Part shown: positions 1 to 9,238 of the stretch, piece after piece
How positions within the stretch are numbered: position 1 is the stretch's first letter
Layout: each line of letters begins with the position of its first letter
NCBI GenBank assembly: GCA_965220075.1
Contig: OZ244806.1
Location: 3,033,422-3,097,421, forward strand
Source: G965220075 sp965220075
Lineage (GTDB): Bacteria; Chloroflexota; UBA11872
Length of the DNA stretch: 64,000 nucleotides
Reading direction: 5' to 3'
Made by a program: the position numbers and the translations under genes
The notes under the pieces: model-generated
Databases searched by the model: none
What the model was told of the DNA's origin: nothing
The model's input: only the letters and a program-made list of their open reading frames with translations

Positions 1-2
1 AA

Positions 3-149
3 GAGCACGGCATAGCGCGGGGCCCGGGCACGGAGACGCTCATCGACGAGGCGGCCGTGCAGGCCGGGTGCGCGGTCGACGCAGTCGAAGAACAGCTCCC
101 GCCCGCCCTGCGACGGCCGGCTGCGCCCAAGCAAGAACCGGAAGGTTAG
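3..149 (+). CDS. C-terminal tail of an unidentified protein (cut by window edge)
   Basis: An open frame runs in from the left edge and ends at TAG 147-149. It would encode about 48 residues, ending in a Pro/Ala/Glu-rich tail (APKQEPEG). Third codon positions are mostly G or C, as in the neighbouring real genes, which favours coding. It converges with the MmpL gene 26 bp away. No motif is recognisable, the start lies outside the window, and no function can be given. Confidence 0.4.
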   Translation, partial: EHGIARGPGTETLIDEAAVQAGCAVDAVEEQLPPALRRPAAPKQEPEG

Positions 150-175
150 ACGGTGACTCCAGCCGTGGGTAGCGG

Positions 176-2392
176 CTAGTCGGAGAAGCTGGCAGTCGCG
201 CGGGTCAGGCGGGCCAGCCAGCCCGGCGCCCACCAATTCAGATGGCCCAAAAGCCGCATGGTGGACGGCACGAGCAGCACGCGCACGATAGACGCATCCA
301 CAAGCACCGCCAGCGCCGTGCCGACTCCGAGCGCCTTGAGGATGACAAGCTCGGCCGTGCTGAACGCGGCGGCAACCACGATCACGATGGCCGCCGCGCC
401 GGTGATGATGCCTCCCGTACGCTGCAGCCCTTCGGCCACACTTGCCGTGTTGTCTCCGGTCCGCTGCCACGATTCCCGAATTCGGCTCAGCAGAAACACC
501 TCGTAGTCCATGCTCAGCCCGAACAGCGCGAAGAACATCAGGACCGGGATGGTCGCTTCCACGAAGCCCTGCGGTTGGAAGCGCAGCAGCTCGGACAGAT
601 GCCCCTCCTGAAAAACGAACACGAGCGCCCCGTACGCGGCGGTGATGCTCAGCGCATTCATGATCACGGCCTTGAGCGGCAACACCAGCGACGCGAACAG
701 GAACAGCAGCACGACGTACATCACGCCCAGAACCAGCGCGACGGCCCACGGAAAGTGGCCGTAGACCGCGTTCACGAAGTCCATGAACACCGCGACCTCG
801 CCGCCGACGTGAATCTCACGCCCCGGCGCGGATACGGCGCGAATCTCCCGCACCAGCTGTTGCAGCGACTCGGAATTCGGCTCGCCGGAGGTTTCCGCGA
901 GCACCAACGTCGTGTTAGGGCTGGAGAGCTCGCCAAGCCTTGCCCGCAGCGCTTCCGGCAGCGCCGCGAAATCGGTGCGCACGTGCTCCTCGATTCGCGC
1001 GCCGCCCATCCCCAGCGTATTCAGGAGAGACGTCAGTGACGTGACGCTGGTGATTTCGCGATGCGCCTTCAACTTCGTCGATATCTCGTCGATCACGCTC
1101 ACGTTGGCGGGGCGAACCGCCCCCCGCGGGTCACTGATCGTCACGATCACGCTTGGCAAGGTCCCCCGCTGGAAGTGCCGCTGCAGCAACTCCAACCCCT
1201 GGCGCGCCGGAGCGTCGGGCGGCAGGACATCGGCGCCGGGCACGCCGAAGCGGACGCGTAGGAACGGACTGCCGAGCAGCAGCAAGAGCGCGGCCGTGGC
1301 CACCAGGATCGCGCCTGGGTGGCGCATCACGAACCGGGCCAGACGCGCCCAGCCGCGCCCCTGGCCGGCCGGCCGCCGAAAAGGCAGGGAGAGCTTGTCG
1401 ATGCGGTTACCCAGAATCGCGAGCACCGCGGGCAGCCATATGAGCGACCCGATCATCAAGAACGCCATCACGGTTATGCCGCCGATGCCGATCGAGCGGA
1501 TCGCGGCCATCTCGAAGGTCAGGAGGCCGAACAGGCCCACGATCACAGCCAGACCGGAGAACACGATGGCCTTGCCGGCCCGCGCCACCGTGGCTTCCAC
1601 AGCCGCGTCCACGGGCTTGCCGCGCAGCTCTTCGCGAAACCGGCTGACCATGAGCAGCGAATAGTCGATGCCGATGCCCAGCCCCAGCATGGTGGCGATA
1701 TTGGTAACGAACACGGAGAGATCCATGACCAGGCTGAGCCCGTATAGGGCCGCCCATGCCACCACCACGCTCATGAAGCCCAGCAGCAAGGGGATGCCGG
1801 CCGCTACCACCGCGCCGAACACAAGCACGAGGACCACCAGCACCAGTGGCAGGGTGATGGCCTCGGCGCGTAGCAGGTCCCGCTCGCTCGCTTCGGCGAT
1901 GGCAACCGAGACGATCGGAAAGCCGGCCAGCACGACCGGGATCGGCGAGGCCTCCGCGATCGCCCGAAACTCCTCGACCTGGGCCTGCGCCTCACTGGGC
2001 GTGCTGGTCGTGCGCGCGGTCATCAAAGTGGTGCGGCCGTCGGCGGATACCAGCTCAGGGCGGGCGTCAAGGGCGCTCTCGACGTCTTCCACCAGGGGCA
2101 GTCGAAGCAACTCATCACGCGCCGCGCGCAGCGCGGCCTGATACTCGGGATGCTCGACGGTGCGGCTTGGATCGCTAAAAACGAACAGGATATCCGCGGC
2201 GGAAAGTCCGAACTCCCGCTCGAGGACCTCGCCCGCGAGCACCGAGTCGGCGCCGCCGAACTCGTACCCGCCGGACGTCAAGCGCTCCGAGACGCGCGGG
2301 GCGAACGGCGCGGCCGCGAGCAGCGCGATCACGAACAGCGCCGTGATCCACCACCGCCGTCTGTAGGAGAAGCGCCCGAGAGCCGCAAGCAC
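176..2392 (-). CDS. MmpL/RND-family transporter (MMPL domain)
   Basis: Predicted inner-membrane exporter of 738 residues, the usual size for bacterial MmpL proteins. TM1 lies near residues 15-32, followed by an extracytoplasmic loop to about 180. A block of five to six membrane segments then contains GLGIGIDYSLLMVSRF near residue 240. The second half repeats this plan with GLSMDYEVFLLSRIRE near residue 645. The two Asp-Tyr pairs (GIDY and SMDY) match the proton-relay positions known in MmpL3-type proteins. Start is GTG at 2392 with no clear Shine-Dalgarno; the N-terminal 'ALGRFSYRRRWW' is where family members normally begin. The substrate (lipid, drug or other hydrophobic compound) cannot be told from sequence. 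It is divergent from nrdR. Confidence 0.9.
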   Translation of the reverse strand: MLAALGRFSYRRRWWITALFVIALLAAAPFAPRVSERLTSGGYEFGGADSVLAGEVLEREFGLSAADILFVFSDPSRTVEHPEYQAALRAARDELLRLPLVEDVESALDARPELVSADGRTTLMTARTTSTPSEAQAQVEEFRAIAEASPIPVVLAGFPIVSVAIAEASERDLLRAEAITLPLVLVVLVLVFGAVVAAGIPLLLGFMSVVVAWAALYGLSLVMDLSVFVTNIATMLGLGIGIDYSLLMVSRFREELRGKPVDAAVEATVARAGKAIVFSGLAVIVGLFGLLTFEMAAIRSIGIGGITVMAFLMIGSLIWLPAVLAILGNRIDKLSLPFRRPAGQGRGWARLARFVMRHPGAILVATAALLLLLGSPFLRVRFGVPGADVLPPDAPARQGLELLQRHFQRGTLPSVIVTISDPRGAVRPANVSVIDEISTKLKAHREITSVTSLTSLLNTLGMGGARIEEHVRTDFAALPEALRARLGELSSPNTTLVLAETSGEPNSESLQQLVREIRAVSAPGREIHVGGEVAVFMDFVNAVYGHFPWAVALVLGVMYVVLLFLFASLVLPLKAVIMNALSITAAYGALVFVFQEGHLSELLRFQPQGFVEATIPVLMFFALFGLSMDYEVFLLSRIRESWQRTGDNTASVAEGLQRTGGIITGAAAIVIVVAAAFSTAELVILKALGVGTALAVLVDASIVRVLLVPSTMRLLGHLNWWAPGWLARLTRATASFSD

Positions 2393-2550
2393 GCAGTTCA
2401 GCTATCGAGAGACATTCACGCAGTCCAAGTGAAATGATTCACATGTCTTGCAGCCGCGAGCAAGCGCCTCGCTGGGGACGGTCTCGGCGCCGGCAAGTCT
2501 CGAATTGCGGTCTGCTACCCTCGAATCACGTTGCTCGGGGAGAGTTGCGC

Positions 2551-3198
2551 TTGCGTTGTCCTGAGTGTAAATCCAGCGACCTGCAAGTCATCGACTCACG
2601 CGAGACGCCCGAGGCGGTGCGCCGGCGGCGCCTATGCGCACGCGGCCACCGGTTCACGACGTACGAGCGCCACGACGTCTTCAAGTGCCCCCGCTGCGGT
2701 GGAGACGACGCACGCATCGAGCAGGTAGCGGCGCGCAACGGCTCCATCGACCGCCGGCGACGATGCGGTCAGTGCGGGCTTACCTATAACACGGTCGAGC
2801 GGTTCGCCCTCACGGAACTCGCCGTGATCAAGTCGGACGGCCGCCGCGAGCCTTTCAACCGCGACAAGCTGTTTCAATCTCTCCGCACTGCCAGCATCAA
2901 GCGGCAGGTGAGGGTTGAGGACATCCAGACCGCCGTTGACGAGATCGAGTCGGGGCTGCACGAGAGCAGGCGCGCCGAAGTCGATTCCCAGGAGATCGCG
3001 CGGCTGGCCATGGAGTGCCTGCTGCCTCTCGACGACGTGGCCTACGTGCGATACGCCTCAGGCTACGTGGAGGCCGGCGGCATCGACGGAATGCTCGAGG
3101 TGATTCGCGAGACCTCGCGCTTGCGTGAGCTGGACAGGATTCGCCGCACGAATCTGCAGCTGGTCCCCGACGAGATGGAGCCGGCAGGTTCGCCTTAG
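2551..3198 (+). CDS. nrdR: NrdR-type transcriptional repressor with two zinc ribbons
   Basis: NrdR represses ribonucleotide reductase genes; it has a zinc ribbon that binds DNA and an ATP-cone that senses ATP/dATP. This protein is 215 residues against the usual ~150. A first ribbon (CPEC near residues 3-6, then C-x3-H in CARGHRFTTYE) is followed by a second one (CPRC, then CGQC) and then the ATP-cone starting at VIKSDGRREPFNRDKL, with DVAYVRYASGY near its end. The extra length is explained by the added ribbon. Start chosen: TTG 2551, with GGGGAG 8 nt upstream, giving the canonical M-R-C-P opening; TTG 2545 is an alternative. No nrd genes are nearby, so its targets must lie elsewhere. Confidence 0.88.
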   Translation: MRCPECKSSDLQVIDSRETPEAVRRRRLCARGHRFTTYERHDVFKCPRCGGDDARIEQVAARNGSIDRRRRCGQCGLTYNTVERFALTELAVIKSDGRREPFNRDKLFQSLRTASIKRQVRVEDIQTAVDEIESGLHESRRAEVDSQEIARLAMECLLPLDDVAYVRYASGYVEAGGIDGMLEVIRETSRLRELDRIRRTNLQLVPDEMEPAGSP

Positions 3199-3243
3199 CC
3201 CCGCGCTTGGCGCGGCGCCGCCGCGCGGGCCGCACGATCTGAC

Positions 3244-4410
3244 TTGACGCCCGCCCGCTGGTTCGTTCTGGTGGGTCTCAGCCTCGGCCTGCTGGGTCTC
3301 GCAGTAGGTCTGTCGCGCGAGCTCTCCCTGTCCGCGCGTGCGGCCAGTCTGCTTGTATCGACCGCTTCCGACGCGCCGCCGACGCCGCTGCAGCTGCGGG
3401 ATCCTCCGTCGGTGCGGGAAGTGGTCTATCAGACGTCCACGGGCCGCAGCGCGGCGGCGGACCTCTACCACCCGGGACGCGGCAGCCGAGGGCCCGCCGT
3501 CATCGTGATGCCGGGCGTCATGCGCAACGTGCGCGCCTATCCTCCGCTGGTGCGGCTGGCCGACAGCTTCGCGCGCGCGGGATATGTGGTGCTCGTGCCG
3601 GAGGGGCTGGACTACGCCCACTATCGGGTGCTGCCTGACGACATCGACGCCCTCGTGGCCGGCTTCAAGTGGCTTGCGCGGCATGAGTCGGTCGATCCCG
3701 CACGTATAGGTTTTGTCGGACTCTCCGTGGGAGGGTCGCTCGCACTGGTTGCGGCCGCCGATTCGCGCATCGCCGGCGACGTGGCGCTGGTCGCGGCCGT
3801 GGGAGCGTACGCCGATCTGGACGTGGTGCTGCAGGCGGTCACCACGGGCTACGCGCGGTCGAACGGCGTCCTGAATCCCTTCGTGGCCGATCCGTTGGCG
3901 TGGGTAGTGGTACGCAATACCCTGGTTGGAAATCTCCCCTCGACTCAGGATCGAGCGCTCCTCTTCGAGCTCTTTCCCGGCGCCACGCCCGCTCTCGACG
4001 GGGCGGCGCTGACGCGGCTCGACACCGGCCTTCTGACACCCGCCGGTCGCGCCGTCTTCGATTTGTTTCTGAATCGCGACCCGGGCGCGGCGCCGGACCT
4101 GGTGTCTCGCCTGCGCGCGCGCTTGCCCGACACGCTGGAGACCATTTCTCCCAGCGCACACGCGGATAGCCTGCGCGCGCCGGTGATGTTGCTGCACGAC
4201 CGCGGCGATTCGTATGTCCCCGCGGGCGAGTCCGAGCGTCTGGCGCGCCGGCTGAGCGGCCAGGTGCCGGTGCGGCTGACCATCTTGGACGTGCTTCAGC
4301 ACGTGGAGATCAGCGCGCCCGAGCTCTCCGCGGACGCGCTCTTAGCCTCGTACATACCAGGCATGTGGGGGCTATTCACGTTCACTTACGAAGTCCTGGA
4401 CGGGCTCTAG
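3244..4410 (+). CDS. Alpha/beta hydrolase, membrane-anchored, dienelactone-hydrolase-like
   Basis: A 388-residue serine hydrolase. An N-terminal hydrophobic segment (about residues 6-22) should anchor or export it. The alpha/beta-hydrolase core begins near residue 60. The nucleophile elbow is GLSVGG, the acid is probably Asp in HDRGDSYVP, and the base is His in LQHVEI, so the triad looks complete. The segment VIVMPGVMRN probably forms the oxyanion-hole region. Start is TTG 3244, 45 bp after nrdR, so the two may be cotranscribed. The substrate is unknown; esterase or lactonase activity is likely. Confidence 0.8.
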   Translation: MTPARWFVLVGLSLGLLGLAVGLSRELSLSARAASLLVSTASDAPPTPLQLRDPPSVREVVYQTSTGRSAAADLYHPGRGSRGPAVIVMPGVMRNVRAYPPLVRLADSFARAGYVVLVPEGLDYAHYRVLPDDIDALVAGFKWLARHESVDPARIGFVGLSVGGSLALVAAADSRIAGDVALVAAVGAYADLDVVLQAVTTGYARSNGVLNPFVADPLAWVVVRNTLVGNLPSTQDRALLFELFPGATPALDGAALTRLDTGLLTPAGRAVFDLFLNRDPGAAPDLVSRLRARLPDTLETISPSAHADSLRAPVMLLHDRGDSYVPAGESERLARRLSGQVPVRLTILDVLQHVEISAPELSADALLASYIPGMWGLFTFTYEVLDGL

Positions 4411-4521
4411 ATTGAGAGAGCGCCCGGATCCGACCCGCGTCCAGCGTTCCGAGCCGCGCGCGGGCGCGCCGGAGGGCACGTACGCTCGCGCGGCGACCTG
4501 TCAAGGACCGCGCTCGCCGCC

Positions 4522-4938
4522 CTATCTGCGCAGGAGCAGGACCGCACCCAGCGCTACCAGCAGCAGGGGCCACAGCCTCCACGCATCCCAGGCATCGAAG
4601 GCGCCGAAGCTGGAGGCCAGAGCAAGCGCGCCGATCACCACCAACACACCGCCGATGATCACGGCGCCGGCACGGCCGCCTCGGGCGGCGCGGCTGGCCG
4701 GATCAACGGCCGCCCCGCCCGCAGTTTGGGCTGCCCCATAAGCCCTTGAATAGCTGGGCGTCATCAGCCACAAGGCCAGGTAAACGAAGAACGCCAAGCC
4801 CACCGAGAGCAGCAGGGCGAGCAGCCATACGAGCCTGGTCACGGTCGGCTCCCAGTCAAAGTGCTCCGCCATACCGGCCGCGACCCCGGCGATGATGCGA
4901 TCAGCCTCGCTGCGATAGAGCCGGCGCCGTGTATCCAT
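4522..4938 (-). CDS. PspC-domain small membrane protein
   Basis: A 138-residue protein with an N-terminal PspC domain: the RRLYRS..DRIIAGVAAGMAEHF signature, then a membrane segment ending in LALWLMTP. Two more hydrophobic segments follow (near residues 88-108 and 120-137), after an Ala/Gly-rich linker. PspC domains sit in the inner membrane and are linked to envelope-stress responses. Start chosen: ATG 4936-4938, with GAGGGA 7 nt upstream; an in-frame upstream ATG would add 12 residues without a good ribosome site. It converges with the hydrolase gene. Confidence 0.85.
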   Translation of the reverse strand: MDTRRRLYRSEADRIIAGVAAGMAEHFDWEPTVTRLVWLLALLLSVGLAFFVYLALWLMTPSYSRAYGAAQTAGGAAVDPASRAARGGRAGAVIIGGVLVVIGALALASSFGAFDAWDAWRLWPLLLVALGAVLLLRR

Positions 4939-5105
4939 CCACACGTCCCTCGATCCCGTCTTCGCTAGCAGCATAGGCGCACTTCAGCACGCCGCCATCA
5001 CCGCAAAGCCGTAACTTTTTTGTGTTGAGGTCGGTCGAAAGAACTAGTACCGGCGCCAGGCGGAACCGCGCGCAGCGGCCGATGGAGCGGGGCGGCCCGG
5101 CTCGG

Positions 5106-6848
5106 TCAGCTCGGCCGCCAGGCGCGCGGCTTCGGACGGCGCAGCCACGCCGTCAGATCGTCGGCGTCGAGAGTATTGAGCACCTGCGCGGGGGTCAGCC
5201 AGGCGCGGCGTGCGGTGGCAATGCCAAAGCGCAAGAAGTCGAAGTGGGAAGGGTCGTGCGAGTCGGTGTTGATCAAAATCGGCACGCCCAACTCGGCCGC
5301 CCTTCGCGCCATCACGTCGCTTAGGTCCAGGCGCTCCGGTGAGGAGTTTATTTCCAGCGCCGTGCCCGTATCCGCGGCGGCCCCCAGCACGGCGTCGATG
5401 TCGAACTCGTAGCCGTCACGGCGGCCCAGCATGCGCCCGGTGGGATGCCCGATCAGGTCCACGTGGGGATGCCGGATCGCACGCACCATTCGCTCTGTCA
5501 TAAGCTCGCGCGTCTGCCCAAAGTTGCTATGAACCGACGCGACCACCACGTCTAAATCCGCGAGGATGGCGTCGTCGTAATCGAGCGCGCCGTCCGAGAA
5601 TATCTCCACTTCGCTGCCGTGCAGGATGCGGATCTGGGGGAAATCGCGCCGCAGCCGTGCGATCTCGGCCCGCTGCTCGCGCAGGCGCTCCGGGCTGAGT
5701 CCATGCGCGACCTGCAGAGCCCCCGAATGATCCGTGACGCCGATGTACGCGTAGCCGCGTCCTATGGCCGCGCGAACCACATCGTCCATCGCCGTAGCGC
5801 CGTCGCTCCAAATCGAGTGCCCGTGAAGCTCGCCCTTGATGTCGCGGGTTTCGATCAGCCGCGGCAGCGCGCCACGCTCGGCAGCTTCGATCTCACCACG
5901 GTTTTCGCGCAGCTCGGGCGGAATCCAGGGAAGGTCCAGCAGGGCGTAGACCTCCGCCTCAGTCGCCGCCGGGTGGCGCACACTGGTCGACTCGTCGAGG
6001 AAGCCATGCTCGTTCAGCGACAATCCGCGTCGCTGCGCGCGCCCGCGCAGCGCCACGTTGTGCTCCAGAGAGCCGGTGAAGTAGGACAGCGCCGCGCCAA
6101 AGCTGTCCGGCCGGATGACCAGCAGATCCACCTGCATACCGTTATGCACCAGCGCGGAGGTCTTGGTGCCGCCCGAGCCGAGCACTTCGGCAATCTGGCC
6201 GCTCTCCACGAAGTGCCGCATGACGGGCGCGGGCTCGTCGGACGCGGCCAGAATGTCAACGTCCCCGATGGTCTCGCACATGCGCCGCAAGCTGCCGGCG
6301 TAGCTGACCTCGCCGACGCCGGGCGCCGCTCGCATGTGGTCGACCAGGGTTTCCGCGATAGGCAGCGCCTCACCCAGCAGACGCCGGGACGTGCGCTCGC
6401 GAAAGCGCTGCAGCTCACGCAGCAGGCGCGCCTGCCTTTTCGCGCCCAGACCCTTGACGGCCGCCAGGCGGTCCTCGCGAGCGGCCGTTTCCAGATCGGC
6501 CACGCTCGTCACGTCCAATTCGTGATACAGCGTGGCGGCGGTCTTTGGACCCAGCCCGGGGATGCGCAAGAGCTCGAAGACACCATCGGGGATCGCTTCA
6601 CGCATCTCATCGAACTCGGCCACGCGGCCGGTTGTGGCGTACTCGCGCAGGAAGCCCGCAATGCCCTTGCCGATGCCCTGCACGCTCTCCAGGGTGTCGC
6701 TGGCGACCAGCTCGGCCAGGTCGGTAGTGAGGCCATCCACGCGCCGCGCGGCCGTGCGGAAAGCGCGCACGCGGAACTGATTGGCGCCGCTTATCTCCAA
6801 CGCGTCCGCGAAGCTCTCGAGCAGATCGGCGGCGGCCTTGTTGAGCAT
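5106..6848 (-). CDS. polX: DNA polymerase X family protein with PHP exonuclease domain
   Basis: A 580-residue bacterial PolX, a gap-filling repair polymerase with 3'-5' exonuclease/AP-endonuclease activity. The order is N-terminal helix-hairpin-helix region (LEISGANQFRVRAF; second hairpin IPGLGPKTAATLYHEL), polymerase-beta nucleotidyltransferase core with metal-binding Asp residues in GDVDIL and GMQVDLLVI after GSLRRMCETI, and a C-terminal PHP domain. PHP metal ligands are visible in LHGHSIWSDG, GVTDHS, HGSEVEI, ASVHS, GHPTGR and NTDSHD. Start ATG 6846-6848 gives the family's usual length; the frame stays open upstream but without similarity. Confidence 0.93.
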   Translation of the reverse strand: MLNKAAADLLESFADALEISGANQFRVRAFRTAARRVDGLTTDLAELVASDTLESVQGIGKGIAGFLREYATTGRVAEFDEMREAIPDGVFELLRIPGLGPKTAATLYHELDVTSVADLETAAREDRLAAVKGLGAKRQARLLRELQRFRERTSRRLLGEALPIAETLVDHMRAAPGVGEVSYAGSLRRMCETIGDVDILAASDEPAPVMRHFVESGQIAEVLGSGGTKTSALVHNGMQVDLLVIRPDSFGAALSYFTGSLEHNVALRGRAQRRGLSLNEHGFLDESTSVRHPAATEAEVYALLDLPWIPPELRENRGEIEAAERGALPRLIETRDIKGELHGHSIWSDGATAMDDVVRAAIGRGYAYIGVTDHSGALQVAHGLSPERLREQRAEIARLRRDFPQIRILHGSEVEIFSDGALDYDDAILADLDVVVASVHSNFGQTRELMTERMVRAIRHPHVDLIGHPTGRMLGRRDGYEFDIDAVLGAAADTGTALEINSSPERLDLSDVMARRAAELGVPILINTDSHDPSHFDFLRFGIATARRAWLTPAQVLNTLDADDLTAWLRRPKPRAWRPS

Positions 6849-7187
6849 CGGCGTATTCCGAACGTTGGAAGCAAAAGCCGCAGCCCCTACACGGATAGAG
6901 AGCCGCGGCCACCTGCCAAGCGCTCGGTATTGTGGCCGATCCGGTCCCTGTCGCTCAATTGCCGCGAGCGCGGCGCGGGCCGAAACCTTCTGGAATCGCC
7001 TGCTGCACTCGAAGTATGAATCCACACTCCGCCTTCCGCAGTAGCGACGGACAGGGGGGCTGCGCGCGGGAATGACACCCGGTGATCGACGGGACCCGCT
7101 ACCGATAGGCGGGCCGTCGTGGTTCAATCGGCTAACCTCGGCCCACGCTTGTTCGCGAGGCGCTCACATCTCCGGAGTCCGTGCCCA
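6849..7187. other. Intergenic region between divergent polX and isomerase genes
   Basis: About 340 bp that must hold the promoters of both divergent genes. Near 7065 is a short 'GCGCGGGAATGAC' stretch, the same half-palindrome found inside the MITE-like repeats at 9239 and 22865, so it may be a decayed repeat. I see no convincing gene or RNA. Confidence 0.4.
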
Positions 7188-8021
7188 ATGATGAAGCTGT
7201 GCTGCCATTCGATTTCCTATAAACGTGAGTTTGGAGGCGGCCGGCTCACGCTCGACGGTTTGGTGCTGGAAGCCCGTCGGCTCGGTTTCGACGGTCTGGA
7301 CCTGCACGAGTCGAGCTTCGCCGCCGAAGACCACGCTTACCTTATGCGCATCAAGCACCGCTGCCTGAAGCACGGATTGTCGATCGCATGCCTCTCCATC
7401 AACAACGACTACGGAAAGCCGCCGCCCGGCCTGGAGGGCGAGATCGACAAAACCTGCCGCTGGATCGACAACGCCGCGATTATGGGCGCGCCGCAGGTTC
7501 GGGTCTTCGCGGGCGCGGCGCCAGAGGGCGACGACCCGCAGGCCGCCTGGGCGCGCTGCGCCGACGCCCTGCGCGAAACGGCGGAATACGGCGAAGAGCA
7601 GGGAGTGATGGTGTCGCTGCAGAACCACAACCACGGGCAGTTGATCAGTACGGCGGACGACGCGTTCCGCATGCTGGGAACCGTGGGCCACGGCAACATG
7701 GGCTTCGTGCTCGACACGGGGCAGTTCGCCGGCTCACCAGGCGCGGGAGGCGCCGCGCAGGCTGACGATTCGGACGAGTTCGACTACCTGAACAGCATCC
7801 AGCGCACCGCGCTGATTGCCACGCACGTGCGCTGCAAGCTCTACGACTTGAGCGGCGGCCAGGAGACGACGCTGGAGTACGACGACATATTCGAAGACCT
7901 GCGCGACGCCAAGTACAACGGCTGGCTCAGCCTCGTGTACGAGGGCGCCGGCGCGGAGCGTCAGGCGGTAGAGCAGGGGGTTCGCTTTCTACGCCCCTTC
8001 CAGCGCGACTTTTCGAGTTGA
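7188..8021 (+). CDS. Sugar phosphate isomerase/epimerase-like TIM-barrel protein
   Basis: About 277 residues of the xylose-isomerase-like TIM-barrel (AP endonuclease 2) superfamily. It runs from CCHSISYKREF through LGFDGLDLHESSF, ending with the typical YNGWLSLVYEG strand. Likely metal ligands are Glu/His in SLQNHNHGQL and Asp/Gly in GFVLDTGQFAG. Family members isomerise or epimerise sugars and inositols. Start ATG 7188 (tandem with ATG 7191) has CGGAG about 10 nt upstream. It stands apart from the main catabolic region; a related protein is at 37198. Confidence 0.8.
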   Translation: MMKLCCHSISYKREFGGGRLTLDGLVLEARRLGFDGLDLHESSFAAEDHAYLMRIKHRCLKHGLSIACLSINNDYGKPPPGLEGEIDKTCRWIDNAAIMGAPQVRVFAGAAPEGDDPQAAWARCADALRETAEYGEEQGVMVSLQNHNHGQLISTADDAFRMLGTVGHGNMGFVLDTGQFAGSPGAGGAAQADDSDEFDYLNSIQRTALIATHVRCKLYDLSGGQETTLEYDDIFEDLRDAKYNGWLSLVYEGAGAERQAVEQGVRFLRPFQRDFSS

Positions 8022-8156
8022 GCTCTCGCCGGCCGCCAGCCGCCGGCGTCTAGACTGTCCGCCGCGCGAGACGGCACGAGAACGACCGTCAGCGCACGAC
8101 TCGGCTCAAGCGGGCCGGACGGCTGCGCGGTAGGCATCCAGCAGGCGGGAGGACCC

Positions 8157-9121
8157 CTGGGATCGGAACCGATCGGAGTTCTGGGCGCGGGCCTGATGGG
8201 CCATGGCATCGCCCAGGTGTTTGCGTCCGCCGGGCATCCGGTGACGGTGATCGACAGCGATCCCAGCGCGTTCGACCGTGCGCGCGGCAAGATCCGCCGC
8301 AATCTCGCCCTGCTGGTCGAGACCGGCCGGCTGGACGAGTCGGCGGCGCCGCCGGTCCTGGACCGTATCGCGTTCTCCACCGACCTGGCGTCGGTAGCCT
8401 CCTGCACCGTCGTGGTCGAATCGGTCAGCGAGGACGCGGAGGTGAAGAACGGCTTGTTTCGATCCCTGGCTCCGCTGCTGGATCCGGCAACGATCCTCAC
8501 TACCAATACCTCCAGCATCCCCCTGGAAGTCATGGCCGAGTCGACCGGCCGGCCCGATCGTTTCGCCACCAGCCACTTCTTCCGGCCGGCCTTTATCGTC
8601 CCGATGGTTGAGGTCACCAAGGGCGCCCACACGTCCGAGGCCACCATGGAAACCGTGCTGCGATTGCTGCGGGGCGCCGGGCTGCGGCCGGTGCGGATCA
8701 ACGTGGACCTGCCGGGTCAGGTGGCGAACCGTCTGCGGCAAGCGCTCTTCAGAGAGGCGCTGGACCTGGTGGAGCGCGGAGTGGTCTCCATGGAGGACAT
8801 CGACGAGCTGGCGGCGTTCGCGATCGGCGCGCGCATGCCGCTCCTGGGCGTTGTACGGGACCGCGATCTGGTCGGTCTCGAGATCACTCGCAGCGGAGCC
8901 GAGCGGGTGTGGCCGGACCTGAGCAACGCCGCGGCGCCTCCCGAGCGGCTGCGCCCGAGCGGCTGCGCCGGCTGGTGGACGCGGGCCACCTGGGGCTCAA
9001 GTCGAAGCGCGGTTTCTACGACTGGTCGGACGTCGAGTTCGCGCGCTACTGGGAGCAGCTCGAACGCGACCAGTTGGCGGTCTTCGAGCTGCTGCGGAGC
9101 AAGGGCGTCCTGCCCGACTGA
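8157..9121 (+). pseudogene. 3-hydroxyacyl-CoA dehydrogenase, frameshifted by a 14-bp tandem duplication
   Basis: NAD-dependent 3-hydroxyacyl-CoA dehydrogenase of the FadB/HBDH type. The Rossmann motif GVLGAGLMGHGIAQ and catalytic-region residues (ESVSEDAEVK, NTSSIPLEVMA, SHFFRPA, PGQVANRLRQAL) are in the first frame. After ...AAPPERLR at about 8958 that frame becomes nonsense, while the conserved ending (RRLVDAGHLGLKSKRGFYDW) continues in another frame to TGA 9119-9121. Removing one unit of the 14-bp repeat at 8941-8968 restores a single frame. The beginning is also odd: the first Rossmann strand lies upstream of the first ATG (8196), and only CTG 8157 follows a good GGAGG. It could be a pseudogene, a recent mutation or an assembly error. 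Confidence 0.8.
8941..8968 (+). repeat. 14-bp perfect tandem duplication causing frameshift
   Basis: The unit CCGAGCGGCTGCGC occurs at 8941-8954 and again at 8955-8968 with no mismatch. Because 14 is not a multiple of 3, the second copy shifts the reading frame of the 3-hydroxyacyl-CoA dehydrogenase. Confidence 0.95.
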
Positions 9122-9238
9122 ACCGTTCGCGGGCGTGCTCACGTGCTCTCAACGGCGTCGGCCGCGCGGCGCGAAGAAGCGATCGGTCTGGCGTCCGCCC
9201 TTATTGAGAACCGGTCAGCGTGAAGGCCGCCCGCGCGG

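Noticed and set aside
5619..7019. Long plus-strand open frame opposite polX (similar long antisense frames at 3058-4302, 11665-13071, 23310-24869 and 53591-54853)
   Set aside because: These are shadows of GC-rich real genes; the translations are rich in Arg/His/Gln and match no family, while the opposite strand has complete domains.
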